From assembly GCA_023238725.1 (NCBI GenBank), contig CM041551.1, positions 11,831,242-11,895,241 on the forward strand: a stretch of DNA of 64,000 nt, in the 5' to 3' direction. This DNA is from Scortum barcoo. Its lineage: Eukaryota > Chordata > Actinopteri > Centrarchiformes > Terapontidae. Position numbers and translations under genes: made by a program. The notes under the pieces were generated by a model. It saw only the letters and a program-made list of their open reading frames with translations. It had not been told where the DNA came from and searched no databases. Positions 26,317 through 37,775 of this stretch are shown one piece after another (positions within the stretch are counted from its first letter, which is position 1; each line of letters opens with the position of its first letter).

Positions 26317-28980
26317 AGCAGCTCCCCTCACTGCGTGTGCAACACTGCGACACCCGTCCAACAACTGAAACCTCCACTGAATCGTGTAAGAGACAATCTG
26401 GTGAAGACAAATTATTATATTTTTTTTCTTTTGAAGCAGAAATGCACTGCCAAGGACGTCCACAATAAAAATAAAAAGGCACAGCTGCTAGTATTGTTTT
26501 CAACACTTTTCTAGGTCACTGCCCAAGTAGTTTATAGGTTTGGCCTGTATTTCCTTTTGAATACACACAATCTGGCAGCATAAGCAGTTTTGTACAGATA
26601 TGGAAAGACTAGATTTTTTTTCGGCACTAGTCAGTAATCTCGAAACAACCTGCACATACAGTGGGCTGTAGAAATAGCATTTATTACTAGCAGTGGCTGC
26701 TTCGTTTTATATTTTTAATATATTGTTTAAATGACAAGAAAGACATTTTATAATGTAATGCTACTCTTTGTGTGTCTCCTTCAGCTTGTTTTGCTAAACT
26801 ACCCCATTGCTGTTATCACATAAAAAAAACAAAAAAAACACGTACATGCAAAATCTGTAGCTTTCTATCGACACCCATGTATTTTTAAAATCACACCATG
26901 GGTTTTTAACAAGACACAAACAGTACAGAATATGATGTTAACAACTGCTTTGCAATAACGTGTTTTTCTGAGGCAGCAGTGTTACGTTGCTTAATGCCTT
27001 TCCATGTTGATGTGAAGTTTGTGAGGATGGAAAGAAGAAGCTGTCAGTATTGCACTACTGAGTTGATTTTGCTGCTGAGAAGGGAGCAGTGTTTTAAGGG
27101 CAAACTGGATAGCATTTGTGAAGGTATCATCTTTTTTTTTTTCTTTTTTTTTTTTTCCTTTTTCTTTTTTTTTTTTTTTAACAACACAACGTTTCCTTTC
27201 CAAGGCCATAGTGTCTGTCGAGACATCAGTTGAATGTATTTCATTGCAATGTACATGTGTAAGAACCTCAAAAATGGAAGGGTACCTTAATGTTTATTTC
27301 TGTTGTTTTATTTATTATCTGACAGCTCTAAAGCTTAGATATTAATATAAATCGGACACCATGAGTTTTTAAGAAGTTTAACTTTGCTGACAAAACAGCC
27401 TAAAACCCACACTTGCTCTAAAGCCGCTCTCTCTGTAATAGAGCGTGATCGGTCACCATTGCTTTGGTCAGCCGTGTCACCGCGTCACGGTTGTTGCTGA
27501 CCAGTTTTCAAATCATCAGTGTTCTACGACAAGCATTTGGTCGAGAAGGATTTACTTTTTATGTGAAGGCTGTAGGTTTTATTTATTTAATGTCTACTAA
27601 TTTATTTATTTCTTTAAAAAAAAAAAAAAGATTTAAGAGAAATTATTGAAGAATTTTATTGTCTTTTCTCTTTCAAAATCAGGATTGGGCTACCATACAC
27701 TTTCATTACTCCAAGTTAGAAGAACATGCACTGCCACTAATTTAATATGTTGATTCCTTTTCCTGATCAGGCAAGATCTAGCAAGTAATCGTTGTAGTTG
27801 TGTCTGTGATCTTGTAACATATACAGTAGATAGGATTTGTTTATTTTCCTATTTTCCTATTAGGTAGCAGGACTCCATCTCCGACCTCTAATCATAGACA
27901 AATTGCACTTTTTACTCATCATTTAATTTTAAATGTTTGTTCATTCTGATGATGTAGCTCTTATTTTTTGGTGTGAGTGTGTGTGTTAGACGGTTGTCTC
28001 CCCGTGTTGTAATGAATGCCGACATTAAGATCTTGCTGCTCGATTTTAACATTACAACTAATCTCCTGTTCTGCTGCAGAAGTGTGTGCTTCAGTACACT
28101 ACATTAAAGCCTTACATTCAACTTTTTTAGACAGACAGCTCGACAGCTTTGTATCCTGCTGAAACACCCTTGAGCAAGACCCAAAACCCTTACCCACTCA
28201 CTCATTATTTGACGCGCTGCTTAAGAACAAAACTGCTTAAAACATGATGTAAATATGCACAAATTTGGGTTTTATTCTGAAGAAATGTACTACACTGTGC
28301 TTCCATGTTAACAGGCTGATTCATGTCATTTTTAACCATCTTGAAACAAAAAAAATCTGTTATCTATAATCTGGTGAAGTAACACTACAGCTATAAATGG
28401 TCTTCTTTGTATTATTGGCATTAGCAGATCCAGTATTAGTTATAATCTGGATTATCCTGCATTAAGCATTTGAGTGAGAATAAGAAGGGAATCTTGTCAG
28501 GGAGATCAAGTGGAAAGATCAGGAGTATATAGTACACAACTCTAAAACAGAAAGTAGACTAACATCCACATGAGACATTTGTATTTGAATCTGGCGGCTG
28601 AGGTGTGTCTAATCTGTATATAATTGTGTTATATGTTCTGTTTGTTGGTTTGACTTGTGTTTGTACATTCCATTTGTTAAGTCCAAGTTAATATGTTTGT
28701 ACGTTAACAATATTTGGCCATATAACATCATAGGTTTTGAGGGAATTAAGTACATATACAGGATAATAGCAGCTGTTATATACTACTGTAGTTATGCATG
28801 AGCAATACACAAGATGCTGGACTTTGCTTTAACTGACGAGGTAAATCACAAATGTAACACTCGCTCTATATTTTGTAGCATTTTCAGTTGAAATCATAAC
28901 CAAGGTACCATAGAAATCCTGCAAACTGTCTTTGTAACCATGTACTTAATTTTGAAAAATAAATGCATATGTTGCATGAC
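26317..28980 (+). other. mybl1 3' untranslated region
   Basis: After the stop codon there is about 2.6 kb of AT-rich sequence with no further gene. An early AATAAA lies at 26464-26469 and a late one at 28958-28963, with another at 29101-29106, so short and long 3' ends are possible. A T-rich tract (27132-27179) lies inside. A segment near 28165-28200 (CCTTGAGCAAGACCC) resembles a common dispersed fish repeat. Confidence 0.6.
28958..28963 (+). terminator. Distal poly(A) signal of mybl1
   Basis: Canonical AATAAA followed within about 30 bases by T/G-rich sequence; best candidate for the long mybl1 3' end. A second AATAAA at 29101 could serve instead. Confidence 0.5.
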
Positions 28981-29124
28981 ATCTATGGCATTTTAAATTG
29001 TGTCCAAATTTTTGTAATGGTTTTTAAATTGAGCAGAGCGATCTGTCTCTGCTAAGTGCTGCTGTACAAATTAGTATATGTTACATGGTGTTTCCCGCAT
29101 AATAAAGATTTCTGATGATCCTTT

Positions 29125-31923
29125 AGTTTTTCTGACATGCTCACAGCAGGCAGAGAAAACTCTTGAGCTCTTGCCAAGACTGATGCCTTGACTTCTATTT
29201 TCTCCAAGAAAATCTTCCACCTTAAATCATACTTGGTCACTTTTCCCCAGGTGGAGTTGACAGCCACGCAGGGGAATCATTGGGAGTTGAAGGTTTACAA
29301 CTGATAGAGTGGTCTGAGCTGAACTTCCTGTCATGTGTGTATGTATATGTTGGGATGCTGTCAACTTGGCCTGGGGTCTAGGGACACGAGCCCCCTCCAC
29401 CAGAACAAGAGGCCTCTCCACAGGGTCAGCTGCTGCCCCTAAAGGGGCCCACTCACCCATGACTTAATGCCCCCGGGCTCCTTTGTCCTCAGGGCTGTTG
29501 GTTTTACAGGCCCATTCACTCAATTGCCCCCCAAATGGAGGGAGGCAAAGAACGACTTGCCTTATGCCGAACGAGCAGCAGCGCGCATGCATATAAACAA
29601 TGTGCACATAAAACACAGGCGCCGCATGCACGCCATGTCCACTTAATCAATCTGTCCTCCCTTCACTCTCGTACTCCTACAAGAGGGTCTTTTGTTCTTG
29701 AGTGACCCGCACTAAGAGTTGAAAGATGTCAGGGACCTTTTTCCTCTTAATTGGTTATTGGCAGAAGCCCCTCATGCCTTATGCTTCATGCATGTATTTA
29801 AGGGAAGCAGTTCTTAGTCTGTAGTGACTTATTGACGTGTAGACACATACCTGTTGTGTGTGGATTTGTTTGCTGTACAAAGCTGCTGTAAGGAGATTTA
29901 CTGAAAATGAATTATATTTTCCACCTTTGTAAATTAAATATACTTTAAAACTTGCCAGTGTACACCACCCATTTTTAGTATCCAATCCAGGTGAGTTAGC
30001 CAGTAATGGACTAAGTGTGTGTTCAGTGTGTGTTCATTTTTGTGTCAAACTTGTGCACTGAAGACATGAAACAGAGCCTGTAAGCATCCAACCAAATCTA
30101 CTCTGCCCTCTTCCTCTGAGCACACACCCAAAAGCAAGCGCACAACATCTCATACACACACACACACACACACACAGTGTGTTTGCCTTTGTGTATGCTA
30201 GACAGCAGATGGCAGCCCATTATTGGGCTGACAGAGCAGTCATCTGGCAGGCACCCTGTTACCTTACCCCCCCCACCATCCCCCCAAGACACCCAACACA
30301 ACACAGCAAGGATAGGACAATTTTAGGCGGGAGAGTCCACAGCCCTGTGGTTGTATGGTGTGTGTGTGTGTGTGTGTTAAAATTGGACCCTAGTCCTTGT
30401 GCCCTATATAGGTCACTGTTTCCACGATGTGTCAGCACCGTGTGAGGTAAGTCAGGCTCCCATTTGACTGGGGATTTGATGCACCACCTACATTAGGTAA
30501 ATCATGAATAAGTAAATTGTTTTTGCACACGATGTGACCTTATCTGAACTGGAATTATTTACTTCCAACCACTCATATGTGAGCACTAAATGCACACTAA
30601 AAAAGCAGCTGTAACCTATAAGGTAAGTGACATTTCTCTCTCTCTGTGCCTCCTCCAAAATTTGAATGTTAACGTGCAATATTCTCAGCAGCTCCCTCCC
30701 TCTTTTTAAAAGTGAGAGTCACAAGCTCGAGATAAGCCGTCACAGTAACGGCAGCGGAAAGGCCCACTCAAATATTCTCCTCATGAATCAGAGTTTACTC
30801 AGAGCACCAGAGGAGCTGTCTCTCTTTGTAACATGTACACCCTTCCCTGTGCAAGACATGCCGCCCAAACACTGGCCCCAGAGTGACTGCCTCCTACAGC
30901 CTTTATTACAAAGGATTATACAACAGTGAATATCAAACGGTGGGGGACGAGGAGGAGTGTGTTTCCCTACGGAGGTCAAGGCCAAGGTTAGGATTAGGTT
31001 TGCTTTTTGTGTCCTCTCGAAGGAGGTAATCTATACCCCACCCTATAGAGACCTCGCTATTGGGACATGCTGGGAGGCACCACGGAGGAAGACTACATGC
31101 AACATCTAAGAGCTGCTTTCGTGTTGCCGGGGCAACCAGCACAATCCCTGGTCCTTTGGCAAGGCTTTCAGCAGGCCTCAATCACACATCCTTTCGCTTG
31201 AGGGAGTTTTTTTTTTCCTCCAGCACTGGTAAATAGACGGGAGGCCCAGTGTGTTCAAAGGAAAATGAACAGGAGCTGAAGTATGAGGTAATACACTGAG
31301 GCATGTTTCCACTGAAATAACAAGATGTTAGCCAGGAAGGGTGTACTGGTTTTATAGTTGTTATAATAATTGCATATTAAGCAGCTAAAAATATACATAT
31401 TAACAGATTCACATGAGCAGATGTTGGAACAAAATGCACAGAGACAGTGGAAATAACATATAACAGCAGAGTTGTAGAAAAGGGCTACATTTGATCAGTG
31501 AAGCATCACCTATTGCTTCATTAATTACCACTAACTCCTGTGTTACTGCCGGTTGTTACACATACGAATGCATTGATTGTAATTATCTATTTTCCGAAGC
31601 GTAAGCCTGGCATTTGATCTTGCCATGCCAAGAAACAGCAGCTCTCTGTACATTCAAACCTTCAGGCATGTTGCACTTACGGCCACACCCCCATCAGTGA
31701 TGTCACATCAGGCAGAGTCCATTAGATGCAATGGGAAAAACGCCCTCTGTGACATCACTGATTTAAGTAAAGAATACCTGATATGGCAACAAGTACCTGC
31801 CCACACCAGGATATTTATATTTTTCATTATTTTAGATGTTCATCTCTTCACCCACATACTCCCCCAACACTGCCCCACCAAAGTGAATTTGCCTCAGCCA
31901 CCGAGGACAAAGAGGAGGGCCTC
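29125..31923. other. Intergenic DNA between the converging mybl1 and vxn 3' ends
   Basis: No coding region was recognised. A CA repeat lies at 30154-30176 and a TG run near 30357-30377. The 3' untranslated part of vxn must occupy the right end; no clear minus-strand AATAAA was seen. A perfect inverted repeat is listed separately. Confidence 0.5.
31693..31762. repeat. Perfect 15-base inverted repeat
   Basis: ATCAGTGATGTCACA at 31693-31707 is the exact reverse complement of 31748-31762, separated by a 40-base loop. Each arm contains a CRE-like TGATGTCA. It could be a hairpin in vxn 3' RNA, paired factor sites, or the ends of a small mobile element. Confidence 0.6.
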
Positions 31924-34900
31924 TTAGTCGCCCTCGAAGGCCCCGTTGGTGGCTCCCTGGCATTCAGTCTTTTTCCGGCACTTGGACAGGATCCTGTGGA
32001 GCAGGCCCGGGGATCTGTGCATCTGAGGTTGGGAGGCCACAGGCTGAGGCAGAGGGATCTGGGGCCTCTGCGCCAGGAAGGGGCTCTCGCTCTCGCCTTG
32101 GCCCCCATCCAGGCCTGCTCCTCCACTGCCTCCTCTGCTCCCCCTCCAGCGCGCCTGCAGAATGTGTCCACTGGGGGACAAAGAGGAAATAACAAACACA
32201 AAGGCCCTGTTTATTCCTCATGACCCAAATTCCACCGCTAGCAGACAAGACAGGCACGGAGCCGCACAGAGGCCTCTGTGTGGTGTGTGTGTGTGTTTAT
32301 CTGTGAGCAAAGTTCAGTGGCAGGCTGTCAAAAATAAATACCCCCTACTGTCAGATACACTGCAAGAGAGATACAGTACCCAATCAAACAACTTAGTGCA
32401 GCACTGAGCCAATCACCTTGATGAAAAAAGTTATTTTGCATTTGATGAACCATCATAAATATTCCCAGAGGATCTTGAATGTGCTGTCAAACATATTCAT
32501 ATCCTTTTAGACTCTACCAAGTATTTCCTTTCCCTCCTGCTTCTCTTCGGCCTTAATGAGATGCAATGCAGTGAGAGGGGATTGACTTGCATGTGTGTGT
32601 GTGCACGCCTGCATGTATGTGTGTATTTAGGGGGGATAGTAATCAGTATGCTTTGTCAAATAATGAGGGACGAGAGGGGCCACCTGTTCATGGGCGCTGG
32701 GCGGAGAGCAGTGGGATGGGATTTGGGGATGGGGGATGTGTGTGGGGAGGGGGTTCGGTGGTGGAACAGCTGCTGGGTGATGGGTGTGTGTGTGTGTGTG
32801 CATGCACTTGTTGAGGGGGACGTGTGTGATTGCTGTCAGGGCTGCTGTGCTGAGTTTTATACTTACTTTACGTGTCTGCCACGGACGCCTGAATCATTGT
32901 TGCAGGCTGAGCTTCTTACTGACAAACTCCTTCGTAGGGCCTTTGCAGGAAGATTCACCTGAGAGTGAGAAGCATTGAGTGTGTTTGAGTTAAAAAAATC
33001 CTGAAATAAACACTTCATCTGGTATTCCTTTCATGTTCAATCACAGTAGAAAGCTCAAACTCCTTTTGTTCTGTTTATTTTGCTTTAATTTATTTCTTTT
33101 CTTTGACACTGAAATAGAAATATGAATGTATTTGCATTGTTCTGTACTGGGATTGAATATGCCTTAACCATTACATATTTTCTATCTATTGTGAAAAACA
33201 GAAATAAAATAATATTTGCCAAAAAATATATACATTATATCAAAACTATGTATGCATCAAAATACAATTATGACTGAAACATTGCCAGGCAGCTTTTAAA
33301 TTAAATATAAGTTAATAGTATATAAGTCTTAGATGAGACATGACTGAATTTCAGCCTCTAGCTGTAGTCAAACATGGGACTCTACATTTCCAATAATACA
33401 ATTCAATAATGTTGTTTATTAAACCCTCCCTGCTCCTGAATAAACCTGACTTAGTTCATATGCCACATCTCAGTTTGTAATGCTGGCTTTTCATTAGAAT
33501 TTTTAAATCTCAAGTAAAAGCTGAGATTACCCTTATGACATCACTGTGACATCATCAGAGTAATTTTCTCAGACTTTAAAAAAAGCTTCCGCAGAGCCAT
33601 AGATGAAATTACATGACTGTTTTCACAGGCTGAGAAGTATTCCTCTAGACGAGTAAACGCAACTTCATGTATAAAATAAGTGGAGTGCCCCTTTAAATAT
33701 GCATTACTATATATGCAATAATCAAGATTAAACTTTGGGAATGAAACACCATTTGATATTATCATTAAGCTCTCATTCTCATAGTGAGCAGCTGATTGAG
33801 AAACTTGGTTTTCATGGTCTCTAAAGCCTACACTGTTGTGGAGGAGCAGGATAGGGAAGAATGGAAAGTTAAATCTGCTCCTGACATGAAGCAGCAGCGA
33901 CATCATGGTCCAGTAACGCTGCATTGCTGAGCTCATTCGGGCAGCTGACCAACCTGGCTCAGCTCCATCACACAGGAAGCGGGGAAGTAGCCCCGCTGGC
34001 CGTCCTGCAGCCGCCCAAACCACCTCTCCTCCTCATGTTTGGACAGCACCAGGATGACGTCACCCGGAGACAGCTCCAGCTCATCTGGCCAGTTGGGCCT
34101 GTAGCTGTGCACCACTACCATCTAAAGGACAGAGGAAGAGTTACAGCCAGTCTTTTTTTGTTGTTGTTGTTTTTTACCTCAAACTATAAGATACACTTTC
34201 AAATCTTACAAAAATAAACTACAGATTGTTGCATTCCTTGTTGTTGTACTCATAAAAGCTGTGGTCACTGCTTGTGTACCCCCCGCAGTCTACAAGTCAG
34301 ACTGAAAGGACAGGATTATGTGTCAAGACTCAGAGATTAACTGCTGTGCAGTGAAACAGAAACCCTAAATCTGGATCTACTCTTCATTATCAGTTTGTCC
34401 TAAATATGGTGCATGTTTGTCAGCTGAATTAGATTAATTAAACACATAATGGAGCCACAGGAAATTGACTGACTTTACATAACATCAATGTCAAACTCAT
34501 ATCAATTAGTCTGTTTGTAAGAATTTGAAAATATAAAAAAAATGTACATCCATTTTTATTCAGATTTCTGCTGTGAGGTTAAGCTTCATGGTGTTAAATT
34601 AACAACAAGCTAATTATACATTTCTATTCGTTTGTATTTTATGGATGTTTAAATGTGCTTAACTTACCTTTTCAGCTTCTGCTCTGTATCGATACCTCCC
34701 TGTTTACCATTGAGAGTGGAAATGAATCAGCAGAAAAGGTTAGTTATATCATTTCTCAAATGAGCTGCAAATGTGCATGAGGATATCCTTACATAAATGC
34801 ATGTACATAAGCATCACTACAACCACGTCCTTCAGTAAATGAACAGTCCACAGGGAGAGAAATCAAAGGATCTGACCCATTATTTATTAATCGCCTGACA

Positions 34901-35049
34901 TTGATATGCCACCTTGCTGTCACGAGCCATGTAAATAATGTCATGCTACACCACACTTCACTGCCGATATGATTCCACTCACCTTGTGGAGCAAGGACAG
35001 TGGTGAAGACTTCAAAGTGTTCATTGCTGTGCACGTAGATGTGCTGCAT
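31924..35049 (-). CDS. vxn: Vexin, with an SH3-like domain
   Basis: Vexin promotes neuronal differentiation in vertebrate embryos. Proposed exons: 34983-35049, 34668-34699, 33954-34121, 32867-32958 and 31924-32170. They join in phase to 606 bases, 201 residues, close to the roughly 207 of mammals. The N-terminus MQHIYVHSNEHFEVFTTV and the C-terminus (KCRKKTECQGATNGAFEGD) match the vexin ends as I remember them. Exon 3 (residues 34-89) reads as an SH3 domain: VVVHSY, DELELSPGDVILVL, ERWFGRL, GYFPASCV. Exon 4 gives SLSVRSS and GVRGRHV, resembling a middle vexin segment. Weak point: the exon 3 donor CAG|gttggt is non-ideal, and without it the frame stops at 33933. The last acceptor (tttgtcccccag) is strong. 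An in-frame upstream ATG at 35073 would add eight residues. Gene identity is fairly sure; the SH3-containing splice form needs RNA proof. Confidence 0.8.
33415..34121 (-). other. Possible alternative terminal exon of vxn (SH3-only form)
   Basis: If the weak donor at 33953 is not used, the SH3 exon stays open for seven more codons and stops at 33933, giving a 95-residue protein made of the vexin N-terminus and the SH3 domain. An AATAAA on the minus strand at 33415-33420 could end such a transcript. Confidence 0.35.
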
Positions 35050-37775
35050 CTCGAAGATCTGACACTTGCACACAGCGACCGGAGCTCCTGCACTCTCTCT
35101 GCACTACCTTTAAATAAACGCAGCTGACTAATCCACTGCAGCACTGACTGGAGCAAGACACAGGCAGCAACACGTCCTTCTTAGGGTACAGCACACATAA
35201 GCGTGTACAGCACAGGACCAGGGACGAATGAAATCTGTGTTTATGGCAGAGGGGTGTGTGATTATTAGACTAATAGATTATTACACTTTTTCTCTTCATT
35301 TTCAAGGTTAAATTTCACCAGACACACAAGTATTTTCAATGTTTTGGAGCTCAGCAGTGGAATAAAAGGCGGCTTTCATGTCAGACATCATGCTTGACCA
35401 CCTCATCTTCATGCCAGCGTCCCATTGTTCTTTGACCATCTGGTCACATGCGAGAGAAGTTTAGAGGTCGCTCGCCTGACGTGGGTGAGAATTCATAATT
35501 TTACCTCGTCAAGAGAGCTTTGTTGATTTAAGATTATTGACTGTGGCCCATTTTCTGGCGGCCTGGGTGAGCAGAGACAAAGATGGATGGGCTTGGGACG
35601 GGTTTGGTGGACTGCTCAACAGATGGTGATTGAACCCCCCCACCCCTCACACACACACACACACACACCTCCCCACTCACGCTCTGGTGCGATGGAGCTT
35701 GGCTGTGAGCTTGTGTCAGCGATTAAAAAGCATCCATCAACAACATGAGAGATCATTCAGGCGGACAACCATATCTGAGTGATGGAAGTTTGCTGAAAAC
35801 CCCCAAGCATTATAAAAATGACGTGATGAACTTTGACTGTGGGATGACTGTACCAACTCCGTTTCCTGTAACAAATCTACCTAGAAAACAGGTGCATTTT
35901 CATTTTCTCAATTCAGTGCCATCAACGTGAACAGGAAACAGGGCTGTTGATTAGCTCAGTGAACCGAACGGGGAGAACCGTGTTTGTGTGCTGTCCGAAA
36001 GAGGAAACACCTGTAAAAGGATGAGATGACTAATTAACATCATTATCTTTAGCCTGAACAGTCCTGCAAAACACTCATTTAGACTGCAGCCAGTCTGGTT
36101 CTACGAGGAGCCTCATTCAAAACAGGTAGCTCATGAAATCCCTCTCAAAATCCCATCAGTCAGGGTTATGAGCTCACCACAAGGATAGAAAAGCGGTATT
36201 CAAAGCCTTTTATGTACTTACGTTGTGCCCAAATGTACCAAAAAAAAAAGGCTTTTTTTCTGCAGCTCTTCTTATTGCTCCTAATTCAGTGTGATGCCTC
36301 CAGTCTAGACATCAAGGCCAAAGCAAAGCCTTTACATAACTAAAAGAAACCACAGCTAGGCCGCTTAGAAAAGCACTCTGATGTTTACTTCTAGGAAGGA
36401 GAAAATACATGAGCGCTGAGCACGTCCAATGCGAAGATGAGCCAGGGCGGCTATTAAAAATGCACATGAAATTCACCCAAAAGACGAGCTCACTGCACGT
36501 CCTGTGTTTACTCTGGACATCAGCAGAGATGCAGGAGGAAACATTAGCTACATAAACCACCATCACTAAATTTATAATACATCTAATCTGTTGTTGAGGT
36601 GCTTTCACTGGCAGTGTGACAACTGTTATGGCAGGGTTGCTTTGCTAGAATATGTGCTACATAATGATGCATATTGACATAAAATGACATACAGCATGGT
36701 ATTTTTTTTTCTTGCAGACTTGCCTTCCTTAGTTAGTGCACAGCTTTGTTTTAAGTAGCCTGACCCCATCTGAAATAAGTCTTTGACGTCAGAGCAGGAG
36801 AAGCACAAGCGTTATTAATATTCGTTAACATACGACTGCAATCCATTTAGGTGTTCAGGTCCTGGCAGCCACTGTGTAATTGGTACATTTACATAAACGG
36901 TTTTAATATGCAGCACTTATAATGCAAACAGATGAATTCTTAGCTTTTCACACACACCACTGAATTAAATCAGATGCTCAGTCTCCAGAATAATAGCGCA
37001 GAGCTCATGTTTATCAATTAACACTGAGGCCAGTAAAAAGCCCTTTTTACTGAAGAGGTTTTGACACGTCACAGTAAGAAGAGAACAGGTTTAAATGACA
37101 CCGTAAAGGAGTGCTGAACCCCATTTAGCCATTCTGGAGTTCTGCAACACTACTAAATGTAGATTTTACACTTTACAGCACAACCTTAGTGTATTTGTCA
37201 TTACTGTATTGTAAACTCAAAATGATAAAAATGCATCACTTTTTTCTGTCCTAAAGAAAAACTTATTTTAAGAGAAACACCAGCCTCGACATCATCTTAT
37301 TTTCTACACGTTGAACTCTCTCATTGCCATGTGTGTAATCTTAGAGAAAATGATTAACAATTAACATCCAGTTAAAATACAATGCTTATTGTTGTGGTGC
37401 CGTCAGTTACACGTGCTTTTCCTGCAATTACAAGTTTGAAAGGAAAAAAAAGGAAAAGTCTGCCATGAATAAGATCTATTAACACGCTGATTTGTATAAA
37501 TTCTGTATTTAATTACATCAGGAGAGGAAACACAGTCGCCTGGTTTTTCATCTGTGCTGCAGTTTTGCCACTCAGACAACACACATTTATCACGTCGGCC
37601 TCCGTGAATGCCGGGACAGATATTTATAGATTAACAGTGAAAGAGCTGCAAAAATCCCGCACAGTCCCAAACATAACACCCGTCTTCCACAGAAAGGCAT
37701 CGTTTCAGTCCAGTTTCACATTTTGATGCCAAGGCACACACACAAACACGGATAGACACAGCAGGTTTACAGTCC
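35050..37775. other. Intergenic DNA between vxn and rrs1, no ADHFE1
   Basis: The left part holds the vxn promoter and 5' leader, the right part the rrs1 3' end. In tetrapods ADHFE1 lies here; I see no exon of an iron-dependent alcohol dehydrogenase. A CA run is at about 35648-35668. Nothing else was recognised. Confidence 0.55.

Noticed and set aside
31964..32257. Alternative frames over the last vxn exon (97 and 117 codons)
   Set aside because: Only the frame ending at 31924 gives the conserved vexin C-terminus and fits the phase of the upstream exon.
32920..32958. Short 39-base version of vxn exon 4 ending TCA|gtaaga
   Set aside because: It is a good donor, but would then need the poorer last acceptor at 32154. 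Reading on to AAA|gtaagt fits the strong acceptor at 32170 in phase. The short form could still be a minor variant.
33541..34023. 160-codon minus-strand frame overlapping the vxn SH3 exon
   Set aside because: It uses a different frame from the SH3 reading; the SH3 motifs and the phase fit to neighbouring vxn exons favour the other frame.
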